NCBI GenBank assembly: GCA_040900105.1
Contig: JBBDZP010000025.1
Span: 1 to 34,975 of the forward strand
Length of the DNA: 34,975 bases
Direction of reading: 5' to 3'
Source: JACPDD01 sp040900105
Lineage (GTDB): Bacteria; Patescibacteriota; Microgenomatia; Levybacterales; UBA12049
Position 1 is the stretch's first letter; each line of letters opens with the position of its first letter. The position numbers and the translations under genes were made by a program. Below are positions 15,701 through 22,222 of the stretch, one piece after another. A model generated the notes under the pieces. It did no database searches, was not told the DNA's origin, and worked only from the letters and a program-made list of their open reading frames with translations.

Positions 15701-15911
15701 TAAGAGGAGTCTTAAGAGTTACCTTTTTCTTTATAAACAAGTATACCCAAATACCCAAGGACAAAAGAACTGCAAAGTCCTCCAGTCTGACATACACCCA
15801 TGTATTTTGCACATCTACAATAGGAATTTTGGGATAAAGAGGAATAAGCGCAAGAAGAAACAATGTGACTACAAAAAGAATATTATCTTTTAGAAATTTT
15901 AATAATTTCAT
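12771..15911 (-). CDS. O-antigen ligase/polymerase-like protein fused to a GT-C module
   Basis: A 1046-residue protein with two membrane modules. Residues of about 1-530 form a Wzy/WaaL-like part: many helices, a large extracytoplasmic loop (about 280-420), and the typical tail FLGSGFGSVSLAVDNDYLRLLGETGLLG split between loop and helix. After a short cytoplasmic link (SYKDSYIDVYREIRK) a second module begins near Met545 with a hydrophobic helix and AGDDFTWLRWA, Asp575-Asp576. This is the first-loop acidic pair expected of GT-C transferases, and it is followed by FFRPGTKIYFDLMY and about ten more helices. No stop or frameshift separates the modules. The first would polymerise or ligate lipid-linked glycan, and the second would add a sugar outside the membrane. 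It overlaps the upstream GT2 by 4 nt. Each module resembles a protein that usually stands alone. Confidence 0.85.
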   Translation of the reverse strand: MKLLKFLKDNILFVVTLFLLALIPLYPKIPIVDVQNTWVYVRLEDFAVLLSLGIWVYLFIKKKVTLKTPLTIPMLAFWIVGGIATLNGVMILFPMLSNVFSNVGFLSYLRRIEYMSLFFVAYFGFKEKRFLPYVCVTLVATLLLIVGYGFGQKFLGFPAFLTMNEEFAKGIPIQLSGLSRIPSTFAGHYDLAAYLVLIIPLTVSLAFGVKKWFIKITLLFSSALGFALLAMTVSRVSFFVILASLALLLILQRKKIIILSFIALTLVLLAASPRLIERFQSTVSEVEVLVDAKTGQALGQVKLVPKDNFKDKVVVYDFIDTKIASRSSVIISYEELPDNLNLVVEPNASTGETLPQGTSYINLSLSPVLRKSDRYIYERNKDGKDPRAGQAQMYVGDFLTKKARAYDLSFTTRFQGEWPKTFMAFERNIFLGSGFGSVSLAVDNDYLRLLGETGLLGFASFIFIFLTIFVYIKKLLPKVDSKLARSFILGFVAGTFGLALNAVLIDVFEASKIAFSYWLLTGIVLALLSSYKDSYIDVYREIRKMVTSSSAILFYIFIATFTFFSSMATYYFAGDDFTWLRWAADCNDCNIFLRAVSHFTQADGFFFRPGTKIYFDLMYQFFWLNQTAYHFVSIFLHSAVVALVFLVSKKILKNVALAASVAFLFLIMSGYTEAVFWISATGFLFNAVFAFLAILAFIFWKEQKKPIYLGLSTVFTAVSLLFHEVGVIVPFLIISYDLIFSEAHPLRSLSKKIYYLIILFPLLPYFLLRYMANSHWLSGDYSYSLIKLPFNFIGNLLGYFMLSALGPSTLPVYEKLRDGLRSNLIFALIGVLVLVAITILAYRLVVKKLDYSQMKVVVFAVLFFVVSLLPFLGLGNITSRYSYLATFGICILVVLSVKKLYEYLGNNGRIIAGGVVIVTLIVFLSAHLFQLQKVNSDWRTAGRKTQSILVSLGYIYAHYDSEDAEALYFTNIPTKSGEAWVFPVGFSDALWLVFKEDSVRAHQVGTAQEAFNLVGDTNGRVFEFDPSGKLIELMKERSGKISPIVQ

Positions 15912-16774
15912 ATGGAGGCTTTCAATGCTTGCGAGTAAGCTTTATCCAGATATTTATTATTGCTTAACTTACCTACTATTACAAGTAGGAGGGCTTTTAC
16001 AATAAGTAGGATTTTTGTGAATGAGTAGGAAAACCTCCCCTTATGTTTTTTATGAAAATAGAGAAGTCCTTTGTAGATATTTGCGATCGCAAAACTTCTG
16101 TCCGAGCTTGCCTGCCCTACATGTTGAATAGTTGCGGCCGGGCTAAACATGACTTTGAGCTTATGTTTTTTTACTCTATAGCAAAACTCCATGTCTTCAA
16201 GATACATAAAAAACTTTTCATCAAACCCTCCCAATTTTTCCCAAACATCACGTCTCACCATCATAAAACCGCCGCTCACAAAATCAACAAATTTGTCCTT
16301 TTCTCCGGAAAATCGAACTCTTAAGTTTTCTTCAAGCCCCAAAGAAAGAAGTAGCACGCGCCAAAAATTGTAAAATTTTCCGGCTGACAATTCTTTTTTT
16401 CCATTTGTATGCAGGATTTTTCCCCCAACTACTGCAACTTTTTCATCTTTAAATTTCTGCACAAACGAAAAAACATCTCCACTTAAAAACTCGCTATCCG
16501 GATTAACAAAAAGGAGATACCTTCCTTTTGCTTTTTTACTACCCAAATTTATTCCCTTTGCAAATCCAAAATTATCACCGTTTTCCACAACCCGGACTTC
16601 TTCAAAATCCTTTACAACACTTAAGGTTTTATCCGAAGAATTATTGTCGACAACTATTATTTCAAGTTTTCCATTGTCAATTTCATGTCTGTACTTTGCG
16701 CCCAAGCTTTTAAGAAGTCTACCAATATAATTTTGGGAGTTGTAGGTAAGAATAATAAGGGAGATATCAGGCAT
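15908..16774 (-). CDS. Glycosyltransferase family 2, rhamnosyltransferase-like
   Basis: A 288-residue GT-A transferase. It opens ISLIILTYNSQNYIGRLLKSL, with IIVVDNNSSDKTLSVV, NFGFAKGINLG, FVNPDSEFL (DXD-type region), and FVSGGFMMVRRDVWEKLGGF followed by FFMYLEDMEFCYRVK. It is of the same subgroup as the GT2 at 9118-10020 but has no heptamer insert: the segment after DNNSSDK is shorter, which shows the uninterrupted form. The final 45 residues are basic and hydrophobic and may associate with the membrane. Its stop overlaps the next gene by 4 nt. Confidence 0.95.
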   Translation of the reverse strand: MPDISLIILTYNSQNYIGRLLKSLGAKYRHEIDNGKLEIIVVDNNSSDKTLSVVKDFEEVRVVENGDNFGFAKGINLGSKKAKGRYLLFVNPDSEFLSGDVFSFVQKFKDEKVAVVGGKILHTNGKKELSAGKFYNFWRVLLLSLGLEENLRVRFSGEKDKFVDFVSGGFMMVRRDVWEKLGGFDEKFFMYLEDMEFCYRVKKHKLKVMFSPAATIQHVGQASSDRSFAIANIYKGLLYFHKKHKGRFSYSFTKILLIVKALLLVIVGKLSNNKYLDKAYSQALKASI

Positions 16775-16779
16775 TTTTA

Positions 16780-17331
16780 TTACCTAAACCAAGCGGCTCT
16801 TCCAAGTTTGTAGTTTAGATCTTTTTTTCTTTCCCCTATTACTTTTGCGGGAACTCCGCCAACAATTAAATAGTCTTCTACGTCTTTTGTAACCACTGCG
16901 CCGGCTGCCACAACTGCTCCTTTGCCTATTTTAACCCCGGGCAAGATTATTGCCCTGGGGCCAATAAAAACATAGTCACCTATTTCAACCGGAGCTGCAG
17001 TAGCATGGAAATCTTCGCTTTTTAGATCATGCTCTGCGTTATAAACCATAACTTCCGTTGCAAAAGCAACGTGATCTCCTATTATCAGCTTGTCTCTCCC
17101 ATCAAGTACTGCGCCTTCACCAATGATTGTATCCCTTCCAATTCTTACGTTGTGCGGCTTATAAAAAACTGCCTTGGTGTGAATAGTAGACCCTCTTCCT
17201 ATTCTTACTCCTGATAGCCTGTAAAAAAATCTCCTTACGTGATGGGAAGGAATGCAGCCAACGACACTTAGGATAAAAACCTCAAGTTCAAGTAAAATTG
17301 TCCCTATTCTTTTCATAATCTTTTTAATCAT
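16780..17331 (-). CDS. Hexapeptide-repeat acyltransferase, WbbJ/maltose O-acetyltransferase-like
   Basis: A 183-residue left-handed beta-helix protein. A hydrophobic N-terminal helix (TILLELEVFILSVVGCIP) may tether it to the membrane. The hexad repeats run from about 45 to 165: VRIGRGSTIHTKAVF, VRIGRDTIIGEGAVL, LIIGDHVAFATEVMV, VEIGDYVFIGPRAII, VKIGKGAVVAAGAVV and LIVGGVPAKVIG. YNAEHDL contains the His expected at the active site. It probably O-acetylates a sugar of the glycan, using acetyl-CoA. It lies 1 nt after the GT4 stop and 5 nt before the GT2. Confidence 0.92.
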   Translation of the reverse strand: MIKKIMKRIGTILLELEVFILSVVGCIPSHHVRRFFYRLSGVRIGRGSTIHTKAVFYKPHNVRIGRDTIIGEGAVLDGRDKLIIGDHVAFATEVMVYNAEHDLKSEDFHATAAPVEIGDYVFIGPRAIILPGVKIGKGAVVAAGAVVTKDVEDYLIVGGVPAKVIGERKKDLNYKLGRAAWFR

Positions 17332-17332
17332 A

Positions 17333-18466
17333 TTAATCCGCTTTTTTGCCCAATTCTTCTAAAACACCCAGAACTTTTCGTGCCGTATTCTCCCAACTAA
17401 ATTTTTTTACCTGCTCGAATCCTTTTTTTATCATATCTTCTCTAAGCTTATCATCGGAGAGAATCTTGTCCAACTTCTCGGTAATGTCTGTACTGTCATG
17501 TGGATTAACATAGAGAGCCGCATCCCCGCCTGCCTCAGGAAGAGAGGACACCTTGCTAGTTATAACCGGGCATCCGTTCTGCATTGCTTCAAGAACCGGA
17601 AGACCAAATCCCTCATATAGGCTTGGCAATACAAAACAAAAAGCACCCGCGTAAAAACCCGGTAAATCTTCGTCTGATACGCTATCTATAAATCGAACCC
17701 GCTCTGAAACTTCGTATTTTTTGGGAGCATTTAGTATTTCTTCAAACATCCAGCCCTTTTTCCCAACTATCACAAGTTTTATATTTTTATTTTTGATTTC
17801 TGAAAAAGCTTCTATAAGTTTTGCGATATTCTTTCTAGGCTGAAGGGTTCCAACAAATAGAATATAATCTCCTTCAATCTTGTATTTAGATCTTATATTT
17901 GTCCTAACTTTCTTATCCATTTCTTTTATTCCGGGATATATAGCATCCACTTTTGAACTTTTAACACTGTAGTAATTAATTATATCATTTTTACTGGCCT
18001 CACTTATGGTAAGAATCCTGGAAGCTTTTCTGGCCGAATATTTTCCCCAAAGCTTGAGCTGATACAAATCTCTCTTTTTGAATAACTCTGGAAAATGGAT
18101 ATAGGATAAGTCTAGTATTGCAACGGCAGCCGGGCAGGGAATATACACAGGAAGGTAATGCGTGGGGGAAAAAAAGACATCGAGTTTCCTCCTGTCGGAA
18201 AACAGTTTTTTAGATAAAGCGGTCGCAGTCCATAATTTTTGATTTTTTACAACAATATAACTCCAGTTTTCTCTTTCCTTGGGAAGATCAACGCTTTTTT
18301 GAACAGGAAGATAAATTCTGTAGTTATTCTTTTTATCCAGGTCATAAAGCTGCTTTAAAAGCTCAAAAGAGACTTCTCCACTACCTACTCTATTTGGAAG
18401 GCCGGTATCTACATCATAACCAAACCTGGGCACTACCGCTTCATATCCATTAATTCCGATTGTCAT
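17333..18466 (-). CDS. Glycosyltransferase family 4
   Basis: A 377-residue GT-B transferase, probably a mannosyltransferase-like enzyme. RVGSGEVSFELLKQL is the acceptor-side glycine loop, and ILTISEASKNDIINYY precedes the linker with IYPGIKEMDKKVR. YILFVGTLQPRKNIAKLIEAF opens the donor domain, and SLYEGFGLPVLEAMQNGCPVITS carries EX7E. It is intact and has no heptamer array in its linker, so it serves as an uninterrupted comparison for its truncated neighbour at 18859-19380. Its ATG abuts the inverted heptamer arm that ends the four-helix-bundle element. Confidence 0.94.
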   Translation of the reverse strand: MTIGINGYEAVVPRFGYDVDTGLPNRVGSGEVSFELLKQLYDLDKKNNYRIYLPVQKSVDLPKERENWSYIVVKNQKLWTATALSKKLFSDRRKLDVFFSPTHYLPVYIPCPAAVAILDLSYIHFPELFKKRDLYQLKLWGKYSARKASRILTISEASKNDIINYYSVKSSKVDAIYPGIKEMDKKVRTNIRSKYKIEGDYILFVGTLQPRKNIAKLIEAFSEIKNKNIKLVIVGKKGWMFEEILNAPKKYEVSERVRFIDSVSDEDLPGFYAGAFCFVLPSLYEGFGLPVLEAMQNGCPVITSKVSSLPEAGGDAALYVNPHDSTDITEKLDKILSDDKLREDMIKKGFEQVKKFSWENTARKVLGVLEELGKKAD

Positions 18467-18486
18467 AATATCAGTATAGAGTATTC
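18466..18486. repeat. Left inverted heptamer arm of the four-helix element
   Basis: Three 7-bp units (TAATATC, AGTATAG, AGTATTC). It contains the stop and last codons of the four-helix-bundle gene and directly abuts the ATG of the next glycosyltransferase. Confidence 0.65.
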
Positions 18487-18815
18487 TGGAGCTTCCTTAC
18501 TTCAATTAGTTGAATTTCAAGCGAATTAAAAAGGTTCTCATTAATATAAGTTAGATCTCTACTTATTAATAATTGATTTCTTAATTCTGATAAAGAACTT
18601 AGAGCAGTATAATAGAATTGAAGTTTCTCTTTTTTACTTCTCCTCGCGAACCCTTCTGCTATGTTGCTGGTTATCGAAACTGCGGCTCTTTGCATTTGAC
18701 TTTCTAGGCCTAATTTCTCATATGAAGGGAATTTATTAGTAGCTCCGTAGATTGCTAAGACAACCTTGTGGGCTTTTTGCCAGACTTTTAAATCAGTAAA
18801 ATCTGCTATTTTCAT
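18471..18815 (-). CDS. Four-helix-bundle protein, S23/IVP family
   Basis: A 114-residue protein of the family known from 23S rRNA intervening sequences (TIGR02436) and related to the Avd accessory protein of diversity-generating retroelements. The signature is clear: DLKVWQKAHKVVLAIYGAT in helix 1, FPSYEKLGLESQMQRAA, VSITSNIAEGFARRSKKE in helices 2-3, and FYYTALSSLSELRNQLLIS in helix 4. Basic residues suggest nucleic-acid binding. The biochemical function of the family is not settled. It is flanked on both sides by inverted heptamer arrays and sits between a truncated and an intact GT4 gene. It is not inside an rRNA gene here. Confidence 0.93.
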   Translation of the reverse strand: MKIADFTDLKVWQKAHKVVLAIYGATNKFPSYEKLGLESQMQRAAVSITSNIAEGFARRSKKEKLQFYYTALSSLSELRNQLLISRDLTYINENLFNSLEIQLIEVRKLQNTLY

Positions 18816-18821
18816 TCCGTA

Positions 18822-18856
18822 ATATTCTCGATACTATATACTCGATACTGTATACT
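18822..18856. repeat. Right inverted heptamer arm of the four-helix element
   Basis: Five 7-bp units (ATATTCT, CGATACT, ATATACT, CGATACT, GTATACT) between the start of the four-helix-bundle gene and the stop of the truncated GT4. Confidence 0.85.
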
Positions 18857-18858
18857 CT

Positions 18859-19380
18859 TTAAATCCCCGGATAAGCAACTTTAAGCTTACTCTTATCAAT
18901 TCCTAAAATTTCATCTACATCTTTCCTTGTTGAATCGGAGATGCAAAAGACAACATCTTCTTCTTTTTTTAACCATCTTAGTTTACTTCTCTGAGTTTTT
19001 ATGATCTTTTTATGCGTTTCTTTTGGATATCTATAAACAATAAGATCGTATATTATAGAGGCCTTTTTGGCTTTTTTTACGGGAGGTTCTGTCCAGTCTG
19101 ACGTTATAAAAATATCTACATCTCCAATTAAATTTTCAATTGGCAAAATATGCCATTTATTCCAGATTAAAGAAAGAATAGACGGGGGAAATCTAAATTT
19201 TTTAACAGTAGTTCTAGGGTTTATTGCAATATAAGGCAGTCCTCTGCGTAAGGAAGAAAAAAATAGGACATATTCATTATTTTTATCAATCTTAAGAAGT
19301 GCTTCTGTGAGATTTTTTATGTAATTTGCAGTACCTGTTTTTGTATAAGCTGTCTGGCTAATATCAATTCCAATCTTCAT
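18859..19380 (-). pseudogene. Truncated GT4: N-terminal domain only
   Basis: Only the acceptor-binding half of a GT-B transferase is present (173 residues against about 370). It opens MKIGIDISQTAYTKTGTANYIKNL, much like the intact GT4 at 7590-8702, and continues through VFCISDSTRKDVDEIL to KVAYPGI, where it stops. In the intact neighbour at 17333-18466 the same point (IYPGI) is followed by the linker and the whole donor domain with EX7E. The stop is two bases from the heptamer arm of the four-helix-bundle element. The missing half is not found elsewhere in the window. Without the donor domain it should not transfer sugar, unless a partner is encoded elsewhere. Confidence 0.82.
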
Positions 19381-19381
19381 A

Positions 19382-19603
19382 TTATTTAATAACTTGTTTT
19401 CTAACTAAATTCTGGAGTATACAAAGAAGGAAAAATGCGGCACCATACCAAACCAAGCGCTCAGCGGTGAAAAAAATCCATAGAGAAAAAAGGGGAATTG
19501 AGGCAAGAAGAAACAGAAGTCCAAGAGTAGCGCTCCACTTTGGATTTTGCTTATAAACTAAAAGCGCAAAAAGCATAAGAAACACAACGTCTTGAATCTT
19601 CAT
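19382..19603 (-). CDS. Small membrane protein, 73 aa
   Basis: I do not recognise this protein. It has two to three hydrophobic segments: VVFLMLFALLVY, LGLLFLLASIPLFSLWIFF, and LVWYGAAFFLLCILQNLV. There are no catalytic motifs. It is the first gene of the long unit that runs to 8756, placed 1 nt before the truncated GT4, and it has a good promoter upstream. It may be a small partner of the membrane glycosyltransferases, which is a guess from position. Confidence 0.6.
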   Translation of the reverse strand: MKIQDVVFLMLFALLVYKQNPKWSATLGLLFLLASIPLFSLWIFFTAERLVWYGAAFFLLCILQNLVRKQVIK

Positions 19604-19621
19604 TTCATATTAAACTATAAT
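19592..19621 (+). promoter_or_regulatory. Plus-strand promoter for the methyltransferase
   Basis: TTGAAT (19592-19597) and a perfect TATAAT (19616-19621) are separated by 18 bases, 23 bases before the ATG at 19645. The -35 lies inside the first codons of the divergent membrane-protein gene. Confidence 0.5.
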
Positions 19622-19637
19622 AAGTAATCCTGCTCAT

Positions 19638-19666
19638 ATTATATATGGAGATTGCCAACCTATCAA
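19638..19666 (-). promoter_or_regulatory. Minus-strand promoter of the 19603-8756 unit
   Basis: TTGATA (19661-19666 read on the minus strand), 17 bases, then a perfect TATAAT (19638-19643), giving a short leader of about 28 bases to the ATG at 19603. It overlaps the start codon of the divergent methyltransferase, so the two promoters are interleaved and may interfere with each other. Confidence 0.6.
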
Positions 19667-20244
19667 CTAATTATTCAAAGCACGCAAGCAGAAACCCGCT
19701 TCAACGCCTGCTTATAAATAATTTCTATTCAGAGCTTCTTTCAATTGCAAAGTCACTTGAGCCGGTCAGTATTCTGGATGCGGGGTGCGGAGAAGGGTTT
19801 ACTCTAGTAAAACTTATTGAAAACGGAATTGGAAAAAAACTGGAAGGAGTGGAGTATTCGGAAATTGCAATTAAACTGTCAAAAAAAATAAATCCTCATT
19901 TAAATATAAGATTCGGAACAGTGTATGAACTGCCTTACAAAGACAACAGTTTTGACCTGGTCCTGTGTACTGAAGTTCTAGAACATCTGGAAGAACCGGA
20001 AAAGGCACTTGCGGAAATAAAAAGAGTCAGTAAAAAATATCTATTGCTAACAGTTCCAAACGAACCATGGTTTACATATCAGCGAATCCTTAGAGGAAAA
20101 AATCTTTTCCAATTTGGCGCCCACCCAGAACATATTCAGCATTGGACAGTTGGAAAATTTAAGAGATTTATCAAGGGAAACGGTCTCAAAATAAGAAAAA
20201 CGAGGCTTCCTTTTGCCTGGACCATGGTTCTGGCGGAAAAATAG
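19645..20244 (+). CDS. Class I SAM-dependent methyltransferase
   Basis: The only clear plus-strand gene in the window, with 199 residues. It has a Methyltransf_11-type fold: LDAGCGEGFTLVKLIENG (motif I, SAM-binding glycine loop), EGVEYSEIAIKLSKK (acidic end of strand 2), ELPYKDNSFDLVLCTEVLEHLEEPEKAL, and VSKKYLLLTVPNEPWF. Methyltransferases of this kind in glycan clusters often cap or modify sugars or lipid carriers, but the substrate is unknown here. It is divergent from the membrane-protein gene at 19603 and convergent with the AftD-like gene, from whose stop it is separated by 2 bases. Its orientation suggests separate control from the rest of the cluster. Confidence 0.92.
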   Translation: MEIANLSTNYSKHASRNPLQRLLINNFYSELLSIAKSLEPVSILDAGCGEGFTLVKLIENGIGKKLEGVEYSEIAIKLSKKINPHLNIRFGTVYELPYKDNSFDLVLCTEVLEHLEEPEKALAEIKRVSKKYLLLTVPNEPWFTYQRILRGKNLFQFGAHPEHIQHWTVGKFKRFIKGNGLKIRKTRLPFAWTMVLAEK

Positions 20245-20251
20245 CGCTATT
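20240..20251. other. Palindrome supplying both convergent stop codons
   Basis: AATAGCGCTATT is a perfect 12-bp palindrome that contains the TAG of the plus-strand methyltransferase and the TAG of the minus-strand gene at 20247-21878. With flanking GGAA and TTCC it can make a weak hairpin. There is no T-run of terminator quality. Confidence 0.5.
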
Positions 20252-21878
20252 CCTTAATTCTAAAAACTGTTATTTTGCCGAATTCACTTTCCCCTTTTTC
20301 GTTTTCAACAGGAACTAACCAGGAAGTATTTTCCATCTTGCCTATTATATTCTTACGGACGTTTTCATCGTATTTTCTGTCTGTTAGAAACATTTCTCCT
20401 TGTACATCATAGGGGACTATCACATATTTAACGTCGTACTCCTTAAGTAGCTTCCTCGTCTCAACCTTGGTAAAATTATTAAGTAGCGGAGAGTTCCATG
20501 CCGATTCAATAATTTCACCCGCATTAAAAGCCGGCGTCGTACTGGACGCAAAACCAAAACGCTGTCTTTTTGGAAACCACAAAATAGCTGCTTCCTCTTC
20601 TTGGGCAACCAGGAATTTTTTCAAATTTACATAATCATCCGTAATAGCATGAGGAGAGAAAGTACCGGTCAAATCTCTATAAAGTGCAGGTTTAATTAAA
20701 AAGCTCAGATAAAAAACAGCACTAGCTAAAAAGAATATCCCAAGCAACTTTCTATTTTTAAAAAATGTACTCAATAGATTATATAGACCCAAAGGGAAAA
20801 GAATCGAGTAGGAAATACATATCCACAAATAAAATTTAGTCGGGTCTCTAAAAAGTGATCCACCGGGAAGATTAGACATGAAAAGATATAGGCCACCAAA
20901 AGGATCATTTGTTCCCTTTGAGAAAAAAGCTCCTAGCAAAGCTAAAAGAGATAAAGACAAAATTAGCGTGATGTATCTTTTATTCTTTGAGTTAAGATAG
21001 AAAAGATTCATGAAAGAAACAATTGGAATAAGCAAGTACTCCGGCTTCATGAATCCGATCTTGCCAAAAATATTTTCCGGCCAATTGGGGTGCAGCAAGG
21101 AGATGGAATTTGAAAAGCTGGCAAAACTTAAAAAAGTGGCGTCCGCTTCCCGGGCCGCTTCTACAAAATCCCCGAAATGGAGAAGGTTTGGAAGTATCCA
21201 AAATAAATTAAGGACAATTGCAAGGACATTGACAAACGCAAGTTTTTTTAAAGTTTTGTAGGAAATTGTTTTATCTGAAATAGTAGTAACCAAGAAAAAT
21301 AAAATAAGTAAAACCAGCGTTACTGTAAAAATCCTTGGATCAAACATTAACTGAAAAGCAGATGCTAAAGAAAAAATCAGCAGATTTTTCAACCCAATGA
21401 TTTTGTTTTCCAGAATCCTGAAGTATAAATATAAAACAAATGGCGATAAGGCATATGCCATGGCAACACCCATTTGTCCTCCCCCAGTTATCATAAGAAC
21501 ATATGTGTTTAACATAAAAATTGAACTTCCTAAAAATGTAAAAAAATCAATATATTTTTTTATACCAAGCTTGGACAAAATGAGTTTTACAAATATAAAG
21601 GAGGATACTGTACCAATAACTAGAAATGGATAAAACCAGAATATTTTTTCTGTAACTTCCCACGGGAGGCTGAAAAGATGAGAGCCGATTTTGGCAGTTA
21701 GATTATAATAGGGCTCTAGCCAAAGAAAAGGCGCATCCGGAAACCATCTAAATGCTTCTATATTTTCCATATAAAGATATGGCCAATCCCCGCTGGATAG
21801 AGGTTTAAGAAGCTGAAACCAGGGAAGATATACAAAAAAAATTATAAGAAGACCTAGAAAAAGTATTTTCTTTCTCAT
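20247..21878 (-). CDS. Polytopic membrane protein, AftD/GT-C-like (smaller paralogue)
   Basis: A 543-residue protein with about twelve hydrophobic segments and a soluble C-terminal tail of about 130 residues. The first external loop carries SGDWPYLYMENIEAFRWFPD, and a later loop has LPGGSLFRDPTKFYLWICIS. The latter resembles LPGFVVFRSPIFKFGYAYWFA-like sequence in the larger gene at 22222-25617, so the two appear to be distant paralogues. The general architecture matches the membrane part of AftD/DUF3367-type arabinofuranosyltransferases and similar GT-C proteins. Catalytic residues cannot be assigned with confidence. It overlaps the preceding gene by 1 nt (TAATG). Confidence 0.72.
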   Translation of the reverse strand: MRKKILFLGLLIIFFVYLPWFQLLKPLSSGDWPYLYMENIEAFRWFPDAPFLWLEPYYNLTAKIGSHLFSLPWEVTEKIFWFYPFLVIGTVSSFIFVKLILSKLGIKKYIDFFTFLGSSIFMLNTYVLMITGGGQMGVAMAYALSPFVLYLYFRILENKIIGLKNLLIFSLASAFQLMFDPRIFTVTLVLLILFFLVTTISDKTISYKTLKKLAFVNVLAIVLNLFWILPNLLHFGDFVEAAREADATFLSFASFSNSISLLHPNWPENIFGKIGFMKPEYLLIPIVSFMNLFYLNSKNKRYITLILSLSLLALLGAFFSKGTNDPFGGLYLFMSNLPGGSLFRDPTKFYLWICISYSILFPLGLYNLLSTFFKNRKLLGIFFLASAVFYLSFLIKPALYRDLTGTFSPHAITDDYVNLKKFLVAQEEEAAILWFPKRQRFGFASSTTPAFNAGEIIESAWNSPLLNNFTKVETRKLLKEYDVKYVIVPYDVQGEMFLTDRKYDENVRKNIIGKMENTSWLVPVENEKGESEFGKITVFRIKE

Positions 21879-22222
21879 TATGCATTTCTATTCCTTGCAA
21901 AGTCTTTTATGTAATTCATAAACATTAAGATTAAGTTTAAAAATAGAAAATCACCCAAATAATTTGCAACCGTATCTAGCTGAAAGTAAACGCTAAAAAA
22001 AGCTACAGGTAAAAGCAGCCATGAGAGGAATACCAAAATTTTAGTTGTAGGAGAAAAAAATAAATACCAGGTAATAGCAATTATTGGAAATGCGATATTG
22101 CCGGAGAAAAGAAAATTTAGATAAGGAATAAGCTTAATAGTTACAGTAAAAAAAGTAATAATTATAGTAAGCGCTAATATTTTTCCGATATTAATTTTGT
22201 ACCAAGCGTTTAATTTTTTCAT
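21878..22222 (-). CDS. Small membrane protein, 114 aa
   Basis: I do not recognise this protein. It has three to four hydrophobic segments (ILALTIIITFFTVTIKLIPY, IAFPIIAITWYLFF, ILVFLSWLLLPVAFFSVYF, and LGDFLFLNLILMFM) and no motif. It is joined by 1-nt overlaps on both sides to two large AftD-like proteins, which argues for a real, co-translated gene, perhaps an accessory subunit. Confidence 0.65.
   Translation of the reverse strand: MKKLNAWYKINIGKILALTIIITFFTVTIKLIPYLNFLFSGNIAFPIIAITWYLFFSPTTKILVFLSWLLLPVAFFSVYFQLDTVANYLGDFLFLNLILMFMNYIKDFARNRNA

Larger units (their letters stand above)
18466..18858. mobile_element. Candidate mobile element: four-helix-bundle gene between inverted heptamer arms
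   Basis: The 18471-18815 gene is bounded on the left by units of the type AGTATAG/AGTATTC (about 18466-18486) and on the right by five units of the type CGATACT/ATATACT (18822-18856). The two sides are inverted relative to each other and have the same consensus and the same order as the solo hairpin at 6920-7005. The left arm forms part of the gene's own 3' end, since its last codons and TGA are repeat sequence. No transposase is present. Calling it mobile is inference from structure and from the truncated gene that it borders. Confidence 0.55.

Noticed and set aside
18471..18815. A 23S rRNA intervening sequence within an rRNA gene
   Set aside because: The protein family fits, but both neighbours are glycosyltransferase genes and no rRNA sequence is present.
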